Shown piece by piece: positions 43,027 to 55,624 of a stretch of 64,000 bases of DNA (position 1 is the stretch's first letter; each line of letters begins with the position of its first letter). Below the pieces are notes generated by a model. The model made no database searches, had not been told where the DNA came from, and worked only from the letters and a program-made list of their open reading frames with translations. The position numbers and the translations under genes are program-made. Source of the DNA: Planctomycetota bacterium (lineage in GTDB: Bacteria; Planctomycetota; J058); contig JAHBXY010000023.1 in NCBI GenBank assembly GCA_019636275.1, positions 1 to 64,000 on the forward strand, read 5' to 3'.

Positions 43027-43574
43027 TCCTCGCCGATGCGCCGCCGCACGTGGCCCTGCGCGTCGAAGAACACGAGCTGCGCCTTGCCGTCGGCGCCCAC
43101 GGCCCAGGCGCCGCGCGTCACGCCGCGCGGGTCGTTGATGCCGATGAACGGCACGCCCTGGTCGTTGACGCCGATCGCCAGGACGCTCCGGCCCTGCGCG
43201 TCGTGGAGGCCGATCGCGGGCGACCCGTCGCTCGTGAGCACGAGCCCGGCGCGCGCGCCGCCGTCGGCCGCCAGCAGGGTGAACCCGGCCGTGCCGCCTC
43301 GGTCGAGCGACACGCCGACGCGCTCGTGGCCCGCCTCGTCGCGCAGGGCCAGCGTGGCCGTGCCTTCGCCGTCCACCGACATCACCAGCCGCTCGCGCCC
43401 GCCCTCGTCCTTGAGCACGAACCGCTCGGCGGCCACCGTCGTCGGCCCGCCGCCCTGCCCCGAGAGGACCAGCGCCAGCGCCAGCGCCGCCGCCCCCGCC
43501 GCCGCCCGCCGCCAGCGCGCCAGCGCCCGCTCCACGCCCGCGAGCCGCTCCTCGAGCGCCGTCGTCCGCTCCAC
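43023..43574 (-). CDS. Membrane-anchored beta-repeat protein of unknown function
   Basis: 183 aa. An N-terminal coil and helix (25-38) anchor it, followed by a run of short Gly/Asp-rich beta repeats (for example LVMSVDGEGTATLALRDEAGHERVGVSLD). Similar low-complexity beta-solenoid or tail-fibre-like proteins are common in environmental bacteria. GTG start with GGGAGG upstream. No function can be given. Confidence 0.6.
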   Translation of the reverse strand: MERTTALEERLAGVERALARWRRAAAGAAALALALVLSGQGGGPTTVAAERFVLKDEGGRERLVMSVDGEGTATLALRDEAGHERVGVSLDRGGTAGFTLLAADGGARAGLVLTSDGSPAIGLHDAQGRSVLAIGVNDQGVPFIGINDPRGVTRGAWAVGADGKAQLVFFDAQGHVRRRIGED

Positions 43575-43684
43575 CCGTCACCTCCCGGCCAGACGTCGCC
43601 CCCTGCTGCGACTCTAGCGCTCGCCCTGCGCGGCGTCCGGACGCGCCGTCACCCGGCGGGGACGCGCTGCCCCGTTGGAGAGCT

Positions 43685-43901
43685 CCGCGACACCGCCAAG
43701 AAGGAGGACTGAACCGCCAAGACGCCACTCGGGCGCTGGTCGGACCCGCTTCGCGGGTCCCGAACCAGCGCCCGAGCGCCAAGGGGATGATCGTGCTCCG
43801 CCACGAGTCCCTCGTTCTCCCTTGCCTCACTCCCTTGGCGCGCGCGCGCGCGGGGACCCGCGGAGCGGGTCCCCGCGTGCGCGCGTGGCGTCTTGGCGGT
43901 T
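43685..43901. repeat. Structured repeat element, copy 2
   Basis: 217 bp. The same 15-bp inverted ends (43713-43727 and 43886-43900) and two hairpins as copy 1 at 36492-36710. Hairpin 1 arms are 43728-43749 and 43753-43776: the left arm has lost two bases, while the right arm has changes matched by copy 1's pairings. Hairpin 2 arms are 43841-43861 and 43865-43885, with one mismatch. It lies 9 bp past the comEA-like gene. Confidence 0.85.
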
Positions 43902-43910
43902 CTCGTGAGG

Positions 43911-44243
43911 CTAACGGCTCGAGACGGGCGCCACGTCCAGCGGCGTCAGCGCCAGGTGCTCCTCGACGCGCGCGAAGAGCGCGTCGCCGAGGACGGCGCG
44001 CACCTCGTCGAGCGAGCGGTAGGGGCGGCCGGCGACGATCCGCTCGGCCGTGGCCGGGCCGACGCCCGGCAGGACGGTGAGCGCGTGGCGCGAGGCCAGG
44101 TTCACGTCGACGCGCGCCGGCGCCACCTCGAGGGTCACGGGCGTCACGGGGCGCAGCCAGGCGTGGACGCCCAGGGCCACGAGGCCCACCGTCACGAGCG
44201 CCGCGCCCGCGAGGACCTCCCCGCGGAAGTAGGCCGGACGCAC
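43911..44243 (-). CDS. ComEA-like helix-hairpin-helix protein
   Basis: 110 aa. One N-terminal membrane helix (VLAGAALVTVGLVALGVHAWL), then a periplasmic HhH DNA-binding domain (DVNLASRHALTVLPGVGPATAERIV) as in ComEA, which binds incoming DNA. GTG start 2 bp after the previous gene's stop. ComF is encoded elsewhere in the window; no ComEC is present. Confidence 0.75.
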   Translation of the reverse strand: MRPAYFRGEVLAGAALVTVGLVALGVHAWLRPVTPVTLEVAPARVDVNLASRHALTVLPGVGPATAERIVAGRPYRSLDEVRAVLGDALFARVEEHLALTPLDVAPVSSR

Positions 44244-44245
44244 GG

Positions 44246-44890
44246 TCAGCGCTCCGGCCGGCGGTCGCGCCCGCCGGCGCGGTCGAGCCGGCCGGCCGGG
44301 CCCTCGAGCGAGAGGTCGACGCGGCCCACGTAGACCAGCGAGCCGACGGCGGCCACGGCGCGGTCGGCCAGGGCGGCGGCGTCGGGGCGCTGCGTGCGCG
44401 CGGTCACGCGCACGGCGGCCCCGGTCTGCGCCAGCCCCGTGACCTGCACGCTCGGGCTGCTCAGCCCCGCGCGCTGCACCGTGACCTCGATCTCGCGCAC
44501 GGCCGCGCGCGCGTGGGCCAGCCGCCCGACGAGCTCGATGTTGACCCGCGCCTGGCGCAGCGGGTCCTCCTTGACCCGCGCCACGCACACCTCGACGCGG
44601 GTCGTCGGGCCGGCGATCCGGCGGTAGGCCTCGAGCGAGAACACGGCCAGGTCGGTGAGCGCCGCCTCGTCGGGCACGACGCGCGCCGGCGCCTGGACCT
44701 CGATCCAGGGCGCCGTGCCCGGGTTGAAGCGGGTCACGAAGCCGGTGGCCTCGTAGCGCTGCTCCAGCTCGGGCACGACCTGCAGGATCGGCGTCTTGCC
44801 GGAGTAGTAGATGATCCCGCCGCCGAAGACGACGACCGTGAAGATCCCCATGACGACGATCGCCAGGGGGGAGTCGGAGCGGCGGCGCAC
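44246..44890 (-). CDS. Single-pass membrane protein of unknown function
   Basis: 214 aa with one membrane helix (IVVMGIFTVVVFGGGIIYY) and a periplasmic domain rich in beta/alpha segments (VRVTARTQ, EIEVTVQRAG). No motif recognised. GTG start one base after the DUF192 gene's stop, so it belongs to the same minus-strand operon. Confidence 0.6.
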   Translation of the reverse strand: MRRRSDSPLAIVVMGIFTVVVFGGGIIYYSGKTPILQVVPELEQRYEATGFVTRFNPGTAPWIEVQAPARVVPDEAALTDLAVFSLEAYRRIAGPTTRVEVCVARVKEDPLRQARVNIELVGRLAHARAAVREIEVTVQRAGLSSPSVQVTGLAQTGAAVRVTARTQRPDAAALADRAVAAVGSLVYVGRVDLSLEGPAGRLDRAGGRDRRPER

Positions 44891-44891
44891 G

Positions 44892-45524
44892 TCAGTCGTA
44901 CCCGGGCAGCGAGGTGATCCCCTCGACGCGCGCGCCGGCGGCGACGCCGTTGCGCCGGAACCAGCCCTGGTCCATCTCGAGGCCGAAGCGCACGGGCGCG
45001 TTCGACGGGTGCCCGCGCTCGTCGTGCGGCTGCATGTCGACGATCGTGGCGATCCGCCCGCGCTCGTCGATGTAGGCGATCGACAGGGGAATGAACGTGT
45101 TCTTCATCCAGAACGAGCGCTCGCGCACGTCCGGGTAGACGAAGAGCATGCCGTGGTCGCGCGGCAGCTCGCGCACGTGCATGAGCCCCAGGCGGCGGCG
45201 GTCCTCGGTGTCGGCGATCCACGCCGTCACCGGGACGCCGCCGACGCGGAGCTGCCGCGTGGGCAGCAGGTCGAGCTGGTGCCGCCCCTCCCACGGGGCC
45301 GGCGTGGCCATCGGCCGCGGGCCCACGGGGCCCGGTGTCGGCGAGGCGGGCGGCGTCTCGGGCGGCGGCGGGTCGGGCGGGCGCTCGTCGGCCGGGCGCG
45401 GGTCCTGGTCGAGCGCGGCCGCCGGCGCCGGCGCGGGCGCGCCCTCGCTTGGCGGGGTCGGGCAGCCCGTCGCCAGGAGGACCAGCGCGAGCGTGGCAGC
45501 GGTCGACGTGCGCGCCGGCGTCAT
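44892..45524 (-). CDS. DUF192 lipoprotein
   Basis: 210 aa: lipobox near residue 21 (LLATGC), a Pro-rich linker and a C-terminal DUF192 domain (RRRLGLMHVRELPRDHGMLFVYPDVRERSFWMKNTFIPLSIAYID). DUF192 proteins are small beta-rich extracytoplasmic proteins of unclear role. Overlaps the Maf gene stop by 4 bp. Confidence 0.85.
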   Translation of the reverse strand: MTPARTSTAATLALVLLATGCPTPPSEGAPAPAPAAALDQDPRPADERPPDPPPPETPPASPTPGPVGPRPMATPAPWEGRHQLDLLPTRQLRVGGVPVTAWIADTEDRRRLGLMHVRELPRDHGMLFVYPDVRERSFWMKNTFIPLSIAYIDERGRIATIVDMQPHDERGHPSNAPVRFGLEMDQGWFRRNGVAAGARVEGITSLPGYD

Positions 45525-46110
45525 CGTGCACCCAGCATGGCAGAAACGCGCTCCAGCGGAAGCCCCACCACGTTACTCCAGCTCCCCGAGACGCCGGCGA
45601 CGAGCGCGGCGGCCGCCTCGTCCTGCACGCCGTAGGCGCCGGCCTTCCCGCGCCACCCGCCCGAGTCGAGGTAGGCCTGGAGGGCGGCCTGGCCGAAGTC
45701 CGCGAAGCGCACCTCGCTCCGCTCGACCTCGACGCGCAGCCCGCCGCCGTCGCCGACCAGCGCCACGGCCGTGAGCACCTCGTGCCCGCGGCCGCGCAGG
45801 CGGCCGAGCATGCCGGCGGCGGCCGCGCGGTCGGGCGCCTTGCCCAGGAGGGCGCCGTCGAGGACCACCGTCGTGTCCGCCGCCAGGACCCGCTGCCCGG
45901 CGCGCGCGCGCGGCAGGGCGGCCAGGAGCTTCAGCAGCGCCACGCGCGTCACGGCGGCGGCCGGGTCGAGGCCGCGCGCCCGGGCGTCGTCGGCGACGAG
46001 CGCCTCGGCCGCGTCGTCGACGCCCGGGTCGAGCGCCTCGAAGGCCACGCCGGCCGAGCGCAGGAGCTCCGACCGGCGCGGCGACGTCGAGGCCAGGAGC
46101 AGCGGCCCGC

Positions 46111-46114
<4 letters not shown>
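45521..46114 (-). CDS. maf: Maf-like nucleotide pyrophosphatase
   Basis: 197 aa. The N-terminal LLASTSPRRSELLRSAGV and the catalytic Asp region LAADTTVVLDG are diagnostic of Maf, which hydrolyses non-canonical or modified nucleoside triphosphates. The C-terminal YGVQDEAAAALVAGVSGSWSNVVGLPL is also typical. GTG at 46114 overlaps the radical SAM stop by 4 bp. Confidence 0.93.
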
Positions 46115-48990
<2,876 letters not shown>

Positions 48991-49050
48991 GGGAGGCGCC
49001 TCCGGGCTGAACCCGGCATTCTACTCCATGTCGCGGCGGCGCCCGGTCGA

Positions 49051-51003
49051 CTACTCCAGCGGCAGGAGGCGCACGCAGGCCCCGTCGCCGCGCGTGCCGA
49101 CCGCCAGCCAGCGCCCGTCGGGCGACACGGACAGCCCCTCGAGCTCGCCCTCGACCTCGACGAGGCCGCGCTGGGCGCGCCGCTCGAGGTCCCAGGTGCG
49201 CAGCTCGATGCGCGGGGGGCTCGTGGGGGTGGCGCCGGCGAGGCCGGCGGCCGAGAAGACCGCGCGTCCGTCGGGCGAGGTCGCGACGGCCCGCACGGGC
49301 GCGCGGTGCGCCCCGAGCATGGGGGTGCCCTCGCGCGCGTCGGCCAGGAAGGCCCCGACGAGCACGCCCGCGGCCACGTCGATCGCCACGAGCTGCGAGG
49401 CGCTCGTGGCCAGGAGCAGCCAGCGCCCGTCGGGCGAGAAGGCCGCTGACCGCGCCGAGCCCGGGACCCCGCCCACGCGCCAGCGCCGCACGGGCGCCGC
49501 GCCGGCGACGTCCCACAGCGTGGCCCAGCCGACCTCCCCGGTCCCGGCGCCCGTGGCCAGGAGGGCCCCGTCGGCCGAGATCGCCAGGCACTGCAGCAGC
49601 TCGGCCTCGACCTCGGCGGCCGCGGCGAAGGTCGCCGGGTCGAGCAGCAGGGCCTTGCCCGGGCCGACGGCCGCCACCCGCCCGGTCGGCGCGGCGACGA
49701 GCGCGCCGCCGGGCGCGCGCCCCACCGGCACCGGGTCGCCGTCCGGCGCCAGGCGCAGGAGCCGCCCGTCCGTCGTCACCACGAGCGCCGCGCCGCCGAG
49801 CTGGGCCGCCGCGGCCCTGGCCCGCAGGGGCCACGCCCTCAGCTCCGCCCCGGTCGCCGTCGACCACAGGCGCACGTCGTCGTCGGCGGCGCCCGTGAGC
49901 ACGCGCTCGCCGTCGACCCACACGGCCCAGCGCCCCTGCCCGCGGCGCGTCGCCGCGACCCGCCGCGGCCGCCGCGGGCCCTCGGTCGTCGGCGTCATCG
50001 GCATCGCCGGGGGCGTCGTCGGGGGTGTGGGCGCCGCGGCCGCCGGGTGGGGGGCATCCGGCGTCGTCGCCGGCAGCGGCGGCGCCGGCCACGCGCCGAG
50101 CGTGAGGAGGCCGACCAGCGGCAGGAGTCCGACGACGACGCCGGCCGCGAGGGCGCGCAGGCCGGGGCGCCGGCCGGCCACCGGGCGACCGGCGAGGGCG
50201 GCGTCGAGGTCACGGGCGAGGGCGCCCGCATCGGGGTAGCGGCGCGCGGGGTCGCGCTCGAGGGCGCGCAGGCACACCGCCTCGAGGCCGCGGTCGATCG
50301 ACGGGTCGATCGACCGCGGGCGCGGGATCGGCGCCTCCTCGATCCGCGCCGCCAGCTCGACCAGCGAGCCGGCCTGGAAGGGGAAGCGCCCGGTGAGCGC
50401 CTCGTAGAGCACGAGCCCCAGCGCCCACACGTCGATCGCCGGCCCGGGCGCGCGCCGCTCGGTCGCGAACTGCTCGGGCGCCATGTGCGTGGGCGTGCCG
50501 ACCATGGCGCCGGTGGCCGTGAGGCGGTCGTCGCCCTCGAGGTGCGCCAGGCCGAAGTCGGTGACGCGCACGCGCCCGTCGTCGCCGACGAGGAGGTTGT
50601 CGGGCTTGAGGTCGCGGTGCAGGACGCCGCGCTCGTGCGCGTGCCCGACCGCCCGGGCCGCGTCGCGCACGAGCGCCGCGCGCCCGCGCGGGTCGAGCGC
50701 GCGCACCGCCTCGGCGAACGGGCGGCCTTCGACCAGCTCGTAGACGATGCACGGCCGCCCGGCGAACAGCCCGACGGCGTGGACCTTCACCAGCCCCGGG
50801 TGGTCGAGCGCGGCCGTGACCGCGCCCTCGCGCTGGAAGCGCGCCACCGCCGACGCGTGCAGCCTGTGCAGGAGCTTGAGGGCGACCTCGCGCCCGGTGC
50901 GCGTGTCGCGCGCCCGGTGGACCGCCCCGAAGCCGCCCTGGCCGAGCAGGCCGACGGGCTCGAAGAGCGGCGTCAGGTCGTGGAGGTCGTCCGACGACGC
51001 CAT
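49051..51003 (-). CDS. Ser/Thr kinase with C-terminal WD40-like propeller
   Basis: 650 aa. The kinase domain (13-265) is complete: Gly loop LGQGGFGAVH, VALKLL Lys, catalytic HRDLKPDN, DFG in VTDFGLAHL and APEQF. A membrane helix near 285-305 leads to a Pro-rich linker and WD40-like repeats (AISADGALLATG, AAFSPDGRWLLLAT, SVSPDGRWLAVGT) outside. This Hanks-type kinase-plus-propeller layout is frequent in Planctomycetota. It follows the disrupted pseudokinase-FHA gene and may regulate or be regulated by it. Confidence 0.92.
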   Translation of the reverse strand: MASSDDLHDLTPLFEPVGLLGQGGFGAVHRARDTRTGREVALKLLHRLHASAVARFQREGAVTAALDHPGLVKVHAVGLFAGRPCIVYELVEGRPFAEAVRALDPRGRAALVRDAARAVGHAHERGVLHRDLKPDNLLVGDDGRVRVTDFGLAHLEGDDRLTATGAMVGTPTHMAPEQFATERRAPGPAIDVWALGLVLYEALTGRFPFQAGSLVELAARIEEAPIPRPRSIDPSIDRGLEAVCLRALERDPARRYPDAGALARDLDAALAGRPVAGRRPGLRALAAGVVVGLLPLVGLLTLGAWPAPPLPATTPDAPHPAAAAPTPPTTPPAMPMTPTTEGPRRPRRVAATRRGQGRWAVWVDGERVLTGAADDDVRLWSTATGAELRAWPLRARAAAAQLGGAALVVTTDGRLLRLAPDGDPVPVGRAPGGALVAAPTGRVAAVGPGKALLLDPATFAAAAEVEAELLQCLAISADGALLATGAGTGEVGWATLWDVAGAAPVRRWRVGGVPGSARSAAFSPDGRWLLLATSASQLVAIDVAAGVLVGAFLADAREGTPMLGAHRAPVRAVATSPDGRAVFSAAGLAGATPTSPPRIELRTWDLERRAQRGLVEVEGELEGLSVSPDGRWLAVGTRGDGACVRLLPLE

Positions 51004-51039
51004 CGGGTCGAGCGTGGCTCGCCGGGCGGCCCCGCGCCA

Positions 51040-52913
51040 TCAGCCCGGGGGCGCCAGGCTCACGCCGACGGCGAGGAAGTCGCCGTCGACGGCCGGCCGC
51101 GCGGCGAGCGGCGTCTGGCCCACGACGACGCCCTCGTCGAGCGGCGCCCACGTCCCCCGCGGCACCTCGCGCCCGCCCGCGCGCAAGGGCCCCGCGTGCG
51201 GCGTGACCTGGAAGCCGCCCCGGACCATGTCGAGCCCCAGCCGCGCGTGGCCGGGCACCACGCCGCTGGCGGCGGGGAGGCGCAGGGCGTCGTCGGGGCC
51301 GCTGCCCAGCGTGGCCTCGGCGCCCGGCCACACGACGACGTACTCGTGCCCGACGCCGTCGGCGCGCGCGAGGCGCAGGGCCAGCGACCCCGGCGCGACG
51401 CGGCCGACGAGGCGCACGGAGGTCAGGGCCAGGACGAGCTCGAAGTCGCGGCCGACCGGCAGCGGCGTGGGCGCGCCGACCGACTCGGCCCCGCGCCGCT
51501 CCACGGGCAGGCGCGCGCCGTCGAGCGTCGTCCCGTAGGTGCTCGCCCGGGCGGGCGCGTCGCGCTGCCCGCAGGCCACGAGCAGCGCGTCGCCGCGCCG
51601 CTGCACGTAGAGGTGCTTGCGGCTGATGCGGTTCGAGTCGACGTTCTCGATCGCGGGCCCGCGGAAGGCGCGCAGGATGATGTCGTTGCCGCGCTCGCGC
51701 CCGAGGTCGAGCGCGCCGTCGCGCGGCGTGAGCAGGAACAGGGCCGTCGGGGCGTCGCCGGCGCGCAGGACGAGCGGCCCCGGCAGGCGCGCCGGCGCCT
51801 CGAGCGGCTGGGTCACCTCGCCGCCCGGCGGCGGGACCGTCAGGGCCGCGTCGCCGGCGAAGAGCGACGTCTCCGTCGGCGGGCGGGGGGCCACGCGCAC
51901 GACGAGCGGCGGCGGCGGCGCGGTCGGCGCGAGCGCGACCGGCGCAGGCGCCGGAGCCGGCTCCGGTGAGACCGGCCGCGGCGCGACGCTGATCGTCTGG
52001 AAGCGGACCGGCGCGGGCTCCGCCGCCGGGACGGCGGCCGCGCCGCGGATCTCGGCCGGCATGCGGTCGCGGAACTCGGGGCGCAGGCCGAGCTGCAGGA
52101 GCCGGGCGGTGCCGGGGCCGATGTCGCCGTCCCACGCCTCGCGCACGGCGAAGCGGGCGCGGCGCGTGCGCCGCCGCCGGGCCGGGAGGAGGCCGAGCAG
52201 GGCCCCGGCGTCGGCGCGCGCGCCGCCGTCGGCGCGCGCCAGGGCCTGCACGGCGCGCAGGAACTCGGCCCGACCGCCTGCGCGGCGTGGCGGCCGGCGG
52301 CTCGGGCGCGGGCCGACCGATCAATGGGGCGCGCGCTGCGGTGTGGAGCTCGAGCGCCAGGACGGTTACCAGGCGCGTCATAGCGCGCGCCGCGCGCCCG
52401 CGCGCGCGGTAGGCGGTCGGCGGGGTCGCGCGCGGCCAGCGGCATGACGCCCAGGTCGAGCAAAACGACGCGGTCGTCCGCGGCGGGGTCGACGAGGACG
52501 CGCCGGGGCGAGAGCCCGCCGTGGTGCAGGCCGAGGCGCCGGGCGACGGCCAGCGCGTGCAGGACGCCGCGCAGGACCTCGCGCGCGCGCTCGGGCGCGA
52601 GCGGCGCCGCGGCCAGCAGGTCGGTCAGGCTGCGGCCCTCGTGATACTCCTGCGCCAGGACCAGCTCGCCGTCGGGGCCCCAGGCGAGGTCCAGCGGGCG
52701 CGCCAGCGGGCCCGGCGGGGCGGCGCGCAGGGCCTCGATCGCCTGGCGCACGGCGGGGAAGGCCGCCTCGGCCTCGGGGGTCCCGGGCAGGACGTGGACC
52801 TCGACCAGGCGGTCGCCCTCGGCCGTGTCCTCGGCCAGCGACGCGGCCCCACCCAGGCGGGCGGGCGCGGCCTCGACCCTGCGGTAGCGCTCGAGGATCA
52901 GCCCCTCGCTCAC
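51040..52913 (-). pseudogene. Pseudokinase-FHA protein with two apparent frameshifts
   Basis: The GTG at 52913 (GGAGGGG upstream) opens a kinase-like domain. The catalytic loop reads HHGGLSPRRV rather than HRDLKPxN, and DFG reads DLG. This frame runs to about 52395 (RARGARYDAPG). The kinase C-lobe pattern continues in another frame (LALELHTAARAPLIGRPAPEP, about 52380-52310). It then moves to a third frame (AGGRAEFLRAVQALARADGG, from about 52285). The third frame runs to 51040 and encodes an FHA domain (GRERGNDI, NRISRKHLYV) and a second FHA-like region. Start and end are out of frame (1,874 bp). Confidence 0.6.
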
Positions 52914-52991
52914 GGCTCCCCTCCGTCCGGCCGGAGGGTAGCACGGCGGGCGGGCGCCAGATGACATACCCGCCGGATACGATGCCCGCCG

Positions 52992-53885
52992 ATGACGGCC
53001 CGGGTCGACCTGCACAGCCACACGACGCTCTCGGACGGCAGCCTCACGCCGCGCGAGCTGGTGCGGCTGGCGGCGCGAGTGGGGCTCGACGTGCTCGCCG
53101 TCACCGACCACGACACGACCGAGGCGCTGGGCGAGGCGCTCGACGAGGCCGCCGGCCTGCCGCCAGACCGGGGGCTGCGCGTGATCCCCGGCATGGAGGT
53201 CAGCGCGGTCATCCCGGGCGCCGACGGGGACAAGAACGTCCACGTCCTGGGCTTCTTCCCGGCCGACCGGCTGGGCGCGCTGGCGGCCTGGCAGGACGAA
53301 CGGCGCGCCGCGCGCCGCGCGCGCATGGCGTCGATGGTCGCGCGTCTGGGCGCGCTGGGGCTGCCGCTCGACCTCGAGGCGCTCGGCCGCGGCGCCGACC
53401 CGCGCCGCTCGCCCGGGCGGCTGCACGTCGCGCGCGCGCTGGTCGAGGCCGGCCACGTGCCGTCGGTGCGCGAGGCCTTCGACCTGTACCTCGGCCAGGG
53501 CAAGCCCGCCTACGTGCAGGACCGCGCGCCGACGGCCGGCGAGGCGATCGCCATGATCCGCGGCCTCGGCGGCGTGTCGGTCGTGGCGCACCCCGCGATC
53601 GATGGGCTCGACGCGCACCTCGAGGCGCTGGTCGCCATGGGCCTCGAGGGCGTCGAGGCCTACCACTTCGGCCACTCGCCCGAGGTGGCCGCCCACTTCC
53701 ACGCGCGCGCCCGCGCCCTGGGGCTCCTCGTCACCGGCGGCTCCGACTACCACGGCGAGCCCACGCGCGCGCCGGGCGAGCCGCCGCCGGCCGACGACGA
53801 GCCGCCGCGCCTCGGGCGCGTGGCCCTCCCGCCCGACGCCTGGGAGCGCTTCGACGAGGTCCTGCGCGCGCGCGCCGGCGCCTGA
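52992..53885 (+). CDS. PHP-domain phosphoesterase
   Basis: 297 aa. Metal motifs of the PHP family are present: HSHTTLSDG, TDHD, PGMEVS, VVAHPAID and SDYHG. The length and layout fit 3',5'-nucleoside bisphosphate phosphatase (RNase AM/YciV-like). It starts with ATG at 52992; TACGAT at about 52978 may be its -10. The next gene starts 35 bp downstream. Confidence 0.85.
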   Translation: MTARVDLHSHTTLSDGSLTPRELVRLAARVGLDVLAVTDHDTTEALGEALDEAAGLPPDRGLRVIPGMEVSAVIPGADGDKNVHVLGFFPADRLGALAAWQDERRAARRARMASMVARLGALGLPLDLEALGRGADPRRSPGRLHVARALVEAGHVPSVREAFDLYLGQGKPAYVQDRAPTAGEAIAMIRGLGGVSVVAHPAIDGLDAHLEALVAMGLEGVEAYHFGHSPEVAAHFHARARALGLLVTGGSDYHGEPTRAPGEPPPADDEPPRLGRVALPPDAWERFDEVLRARAGA

Positions 53886-53920
53886 TCCCACCCACGATCC
53901 ACCCGGAAGGCGACTGACCC

Positions 53921-55429
53921 GTGACCCGAGTCCAGCTCAAGGCCAACGACCCCGCCCAGGAGAAGCTCGACCTCCTCGCCGTCCTCGCGTTCGAAGGCGA
54001 CAAGCCGGAGGCGGCGATCGACGAGCTCACCGGCGGCAAGGCGGCGCGCGCCGTGCGCCTGGGCGACTTCAAGGGCAAGGCGCGCCAGACGGCGCTGTTC
54101 TACGGCGAGGACGGCAAGGTGGCGCGCGTGCTCCTCGTGGGGCTCGGCCCGCGCAAGGGCGCCACGGTCGAGCGCGTGCGGCGCGCGGCGGGCGCGGCGG
54201 CCGGCGAGGCGCGGCGCCTCGAGGTGCGCCGGCTGGGCCTCGCCCTGCCGGCGACCTTGCCGGCCGGCCTGCACCAGGCCGAGGTCGCCGCGGCGGCGGC
54301 CGAGGCGGCGGTGCTCGCCGACTACGCCTACGACCGCTTCAAGGGCCAGGCCGGCGGCGAGCCGAAGAAGCCCCGGCCCGAGCTGGCGGTCGAGGTCTTC
54401 GCGGGCAAGGACGCGCAGGCGGCCGTCGACCGCGCCGTCGCCGTGGCGCAGGGGGCCAACCTGGCGCGGGACCTCGCCAACGGCCCGGCGAACCACATGA
54501 CGCCCACGCTCCTGGCGAGCGCCGCGCGCGAGGCGGGCCGGACGCACGGCTTCAAGGTGAAGGTCCTCGACCCCGACGAGATGAAGCGCCTCGGCATGGG
54601 CGCGCTCCTGGCCGTGGCGCAGGGGTCGCACGAGCCGGCGCGGTTCATCCACATGGAGCACGCGCCGAAGGGCAAGGCGAAGCCGAAGGGCGGGACGGTG
54701 GTCGTCGTCGGCAAGGGGATCACGTTCGACACGGGCGGGATCTCGATCAAGCCGGCCGACAAGATGTGGGAGATGAAGTTCGACAAGGCCGGCGGCTGCG
54801 CGGTCGTCGGCCTCATGGCGGCGCTGGCGAGCGCGGGGCTGCCGGCGCGCGTGATCGGCCTCGTGCCGGCGACGGAGAACATGCCCGGCGGCGCGGCGGT
54901 CAAGCCGGGCGACGTCGTGCGCGCGCTCAACGGCAAGTCGATCGAGATCCTCAACACCGACGCCGAGGGGCGCCTGATCCTGGCCGACGCCCTGGCCTAC
55001 GCGGCGCGCTTCAAGCCCGACGTCGTGATCGACATGGCCACGCTCACCGGCGCCGTGCTCGTGGCCCTGGGCGACGTGCGCGCGGCCGTGCTCAGCACGG
55101 ACGACGCCCTGGCCGACGCCCTGCGCGCGGCCGGCGACGCCACGGGCGAGCTCCTCTGGCCGCTGCCCATGGACGACGCGTATGGCGAGCACGTCAAGGG
55201 CGAGGTGGCCGACGTGAAGAACCTGGGCAAGGGGCGCGAGGCGGGCACGATCGCCGGCGCCTGGTTCCTGCGCCACTTCGTGCCCGAGGGCGCCGCCTGG
55301 GCGCACCTCGACATCGCCGGCACCGCCTGGGCCAGCGGCGACCCCGGCAAGGGCTACCTGGGCAAGGGGGCCTCGGGCTTCGGCGTGCGCCTGCTGTTCG
55401 AGTACTTGCGCGCCCGCTGCGAAGGTTGA
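53921..55429 (+). CDS. pepA: Leucyl aminopeptidase (M17)
   Basis: 502 aa. The N-terminal domain precedes the catalytic domain with KGITFDTGGISIKPADKMWEMKFD, GLVPATENMPGG and the signature NTDAEGRLIL, which carries the catalytic Arg and metal ligands. The C-terminal GSGxx region is normal. It is a cytosolic di-metal exopeptidase. GTG start with GGAAGG upstream. Confidence 0.95.
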   Translation: MTRVQLKANDPAQEKLDLLAVLAFEGDKPEAAIDELTGGKAARAVRLGDFKGKARQTALFYGEDGKVARVLLVGLGPRKGATVERVRRAAGAAAGEARRLEVRRLGLALPATLPAGLHQAEVAAAAAEAAVLADYAYDRFKGQAGGEPKKPRPELAVEVFAGKDAQAAVDRAVAVAQGANLARDLANGPANHMTPTLLASAAREAGRTHGFKVKVLDPDEMKRLGMGALLAVAQGSHEPARFIHMEHAPKGKAKPKGGTVVVVGKGITFDTGGISIKPADKMWEMKFDKAGGCAVVGLMAALASAGLPARVIGLVPATENMPGGAAVKPGDVVRALNGKSIEILNTDAEGRLILADALAYAARFKPDVVIDMATLTGAVLVALGDVRAAVLSTDDALADALRAAGDATGELLWPLPMDDAYGEHVKGEVADVKNLGKGREAGTIAGAWFLRHFVPEGAAWAHLDIAGTAWASGDPGKGYLGKGASGFGVRLLFEYLRARCEG

Positions 55430-55624
55430 CCGCGACGCGGAATGGTTAGCGCGTCAACTGCTGCGTCGACCCGTTCCCGTTCCCGTTCCCGTTCCCGTTC
55501 CCGCTCCCGGTTGTAGGGGCCACTACTCCTCCTCCGTGTGGTCTCCATGCTCACTCGCATGATCAACACTTTCGGAGGTGCGGGAACGGGAACGGGAGCG
55601 AAGACTCGACTGTGAGTTGCCCGC
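55430..55624. repeat. Hexanucleotide repeat and inverted partner between convergent genes
   Basis: No gene is seen. CCCGTT is repeated five times at 55470-55499, then CCCGCT and CCCGG. The inverted counterpart CGGGAACGGGAACGGGAGCG lies at 55581-55600, so the region can fold into a hairpin about 65 nt apart. It may end both transcripts or be a microsatellite. Confidence 0.7.

Noticed and set aside
55470..55512. CCCGTT units as a possible CRISPR or telomere-like array
   Set aside because: Only 6-bp units without spacers; no cas genes nearby.
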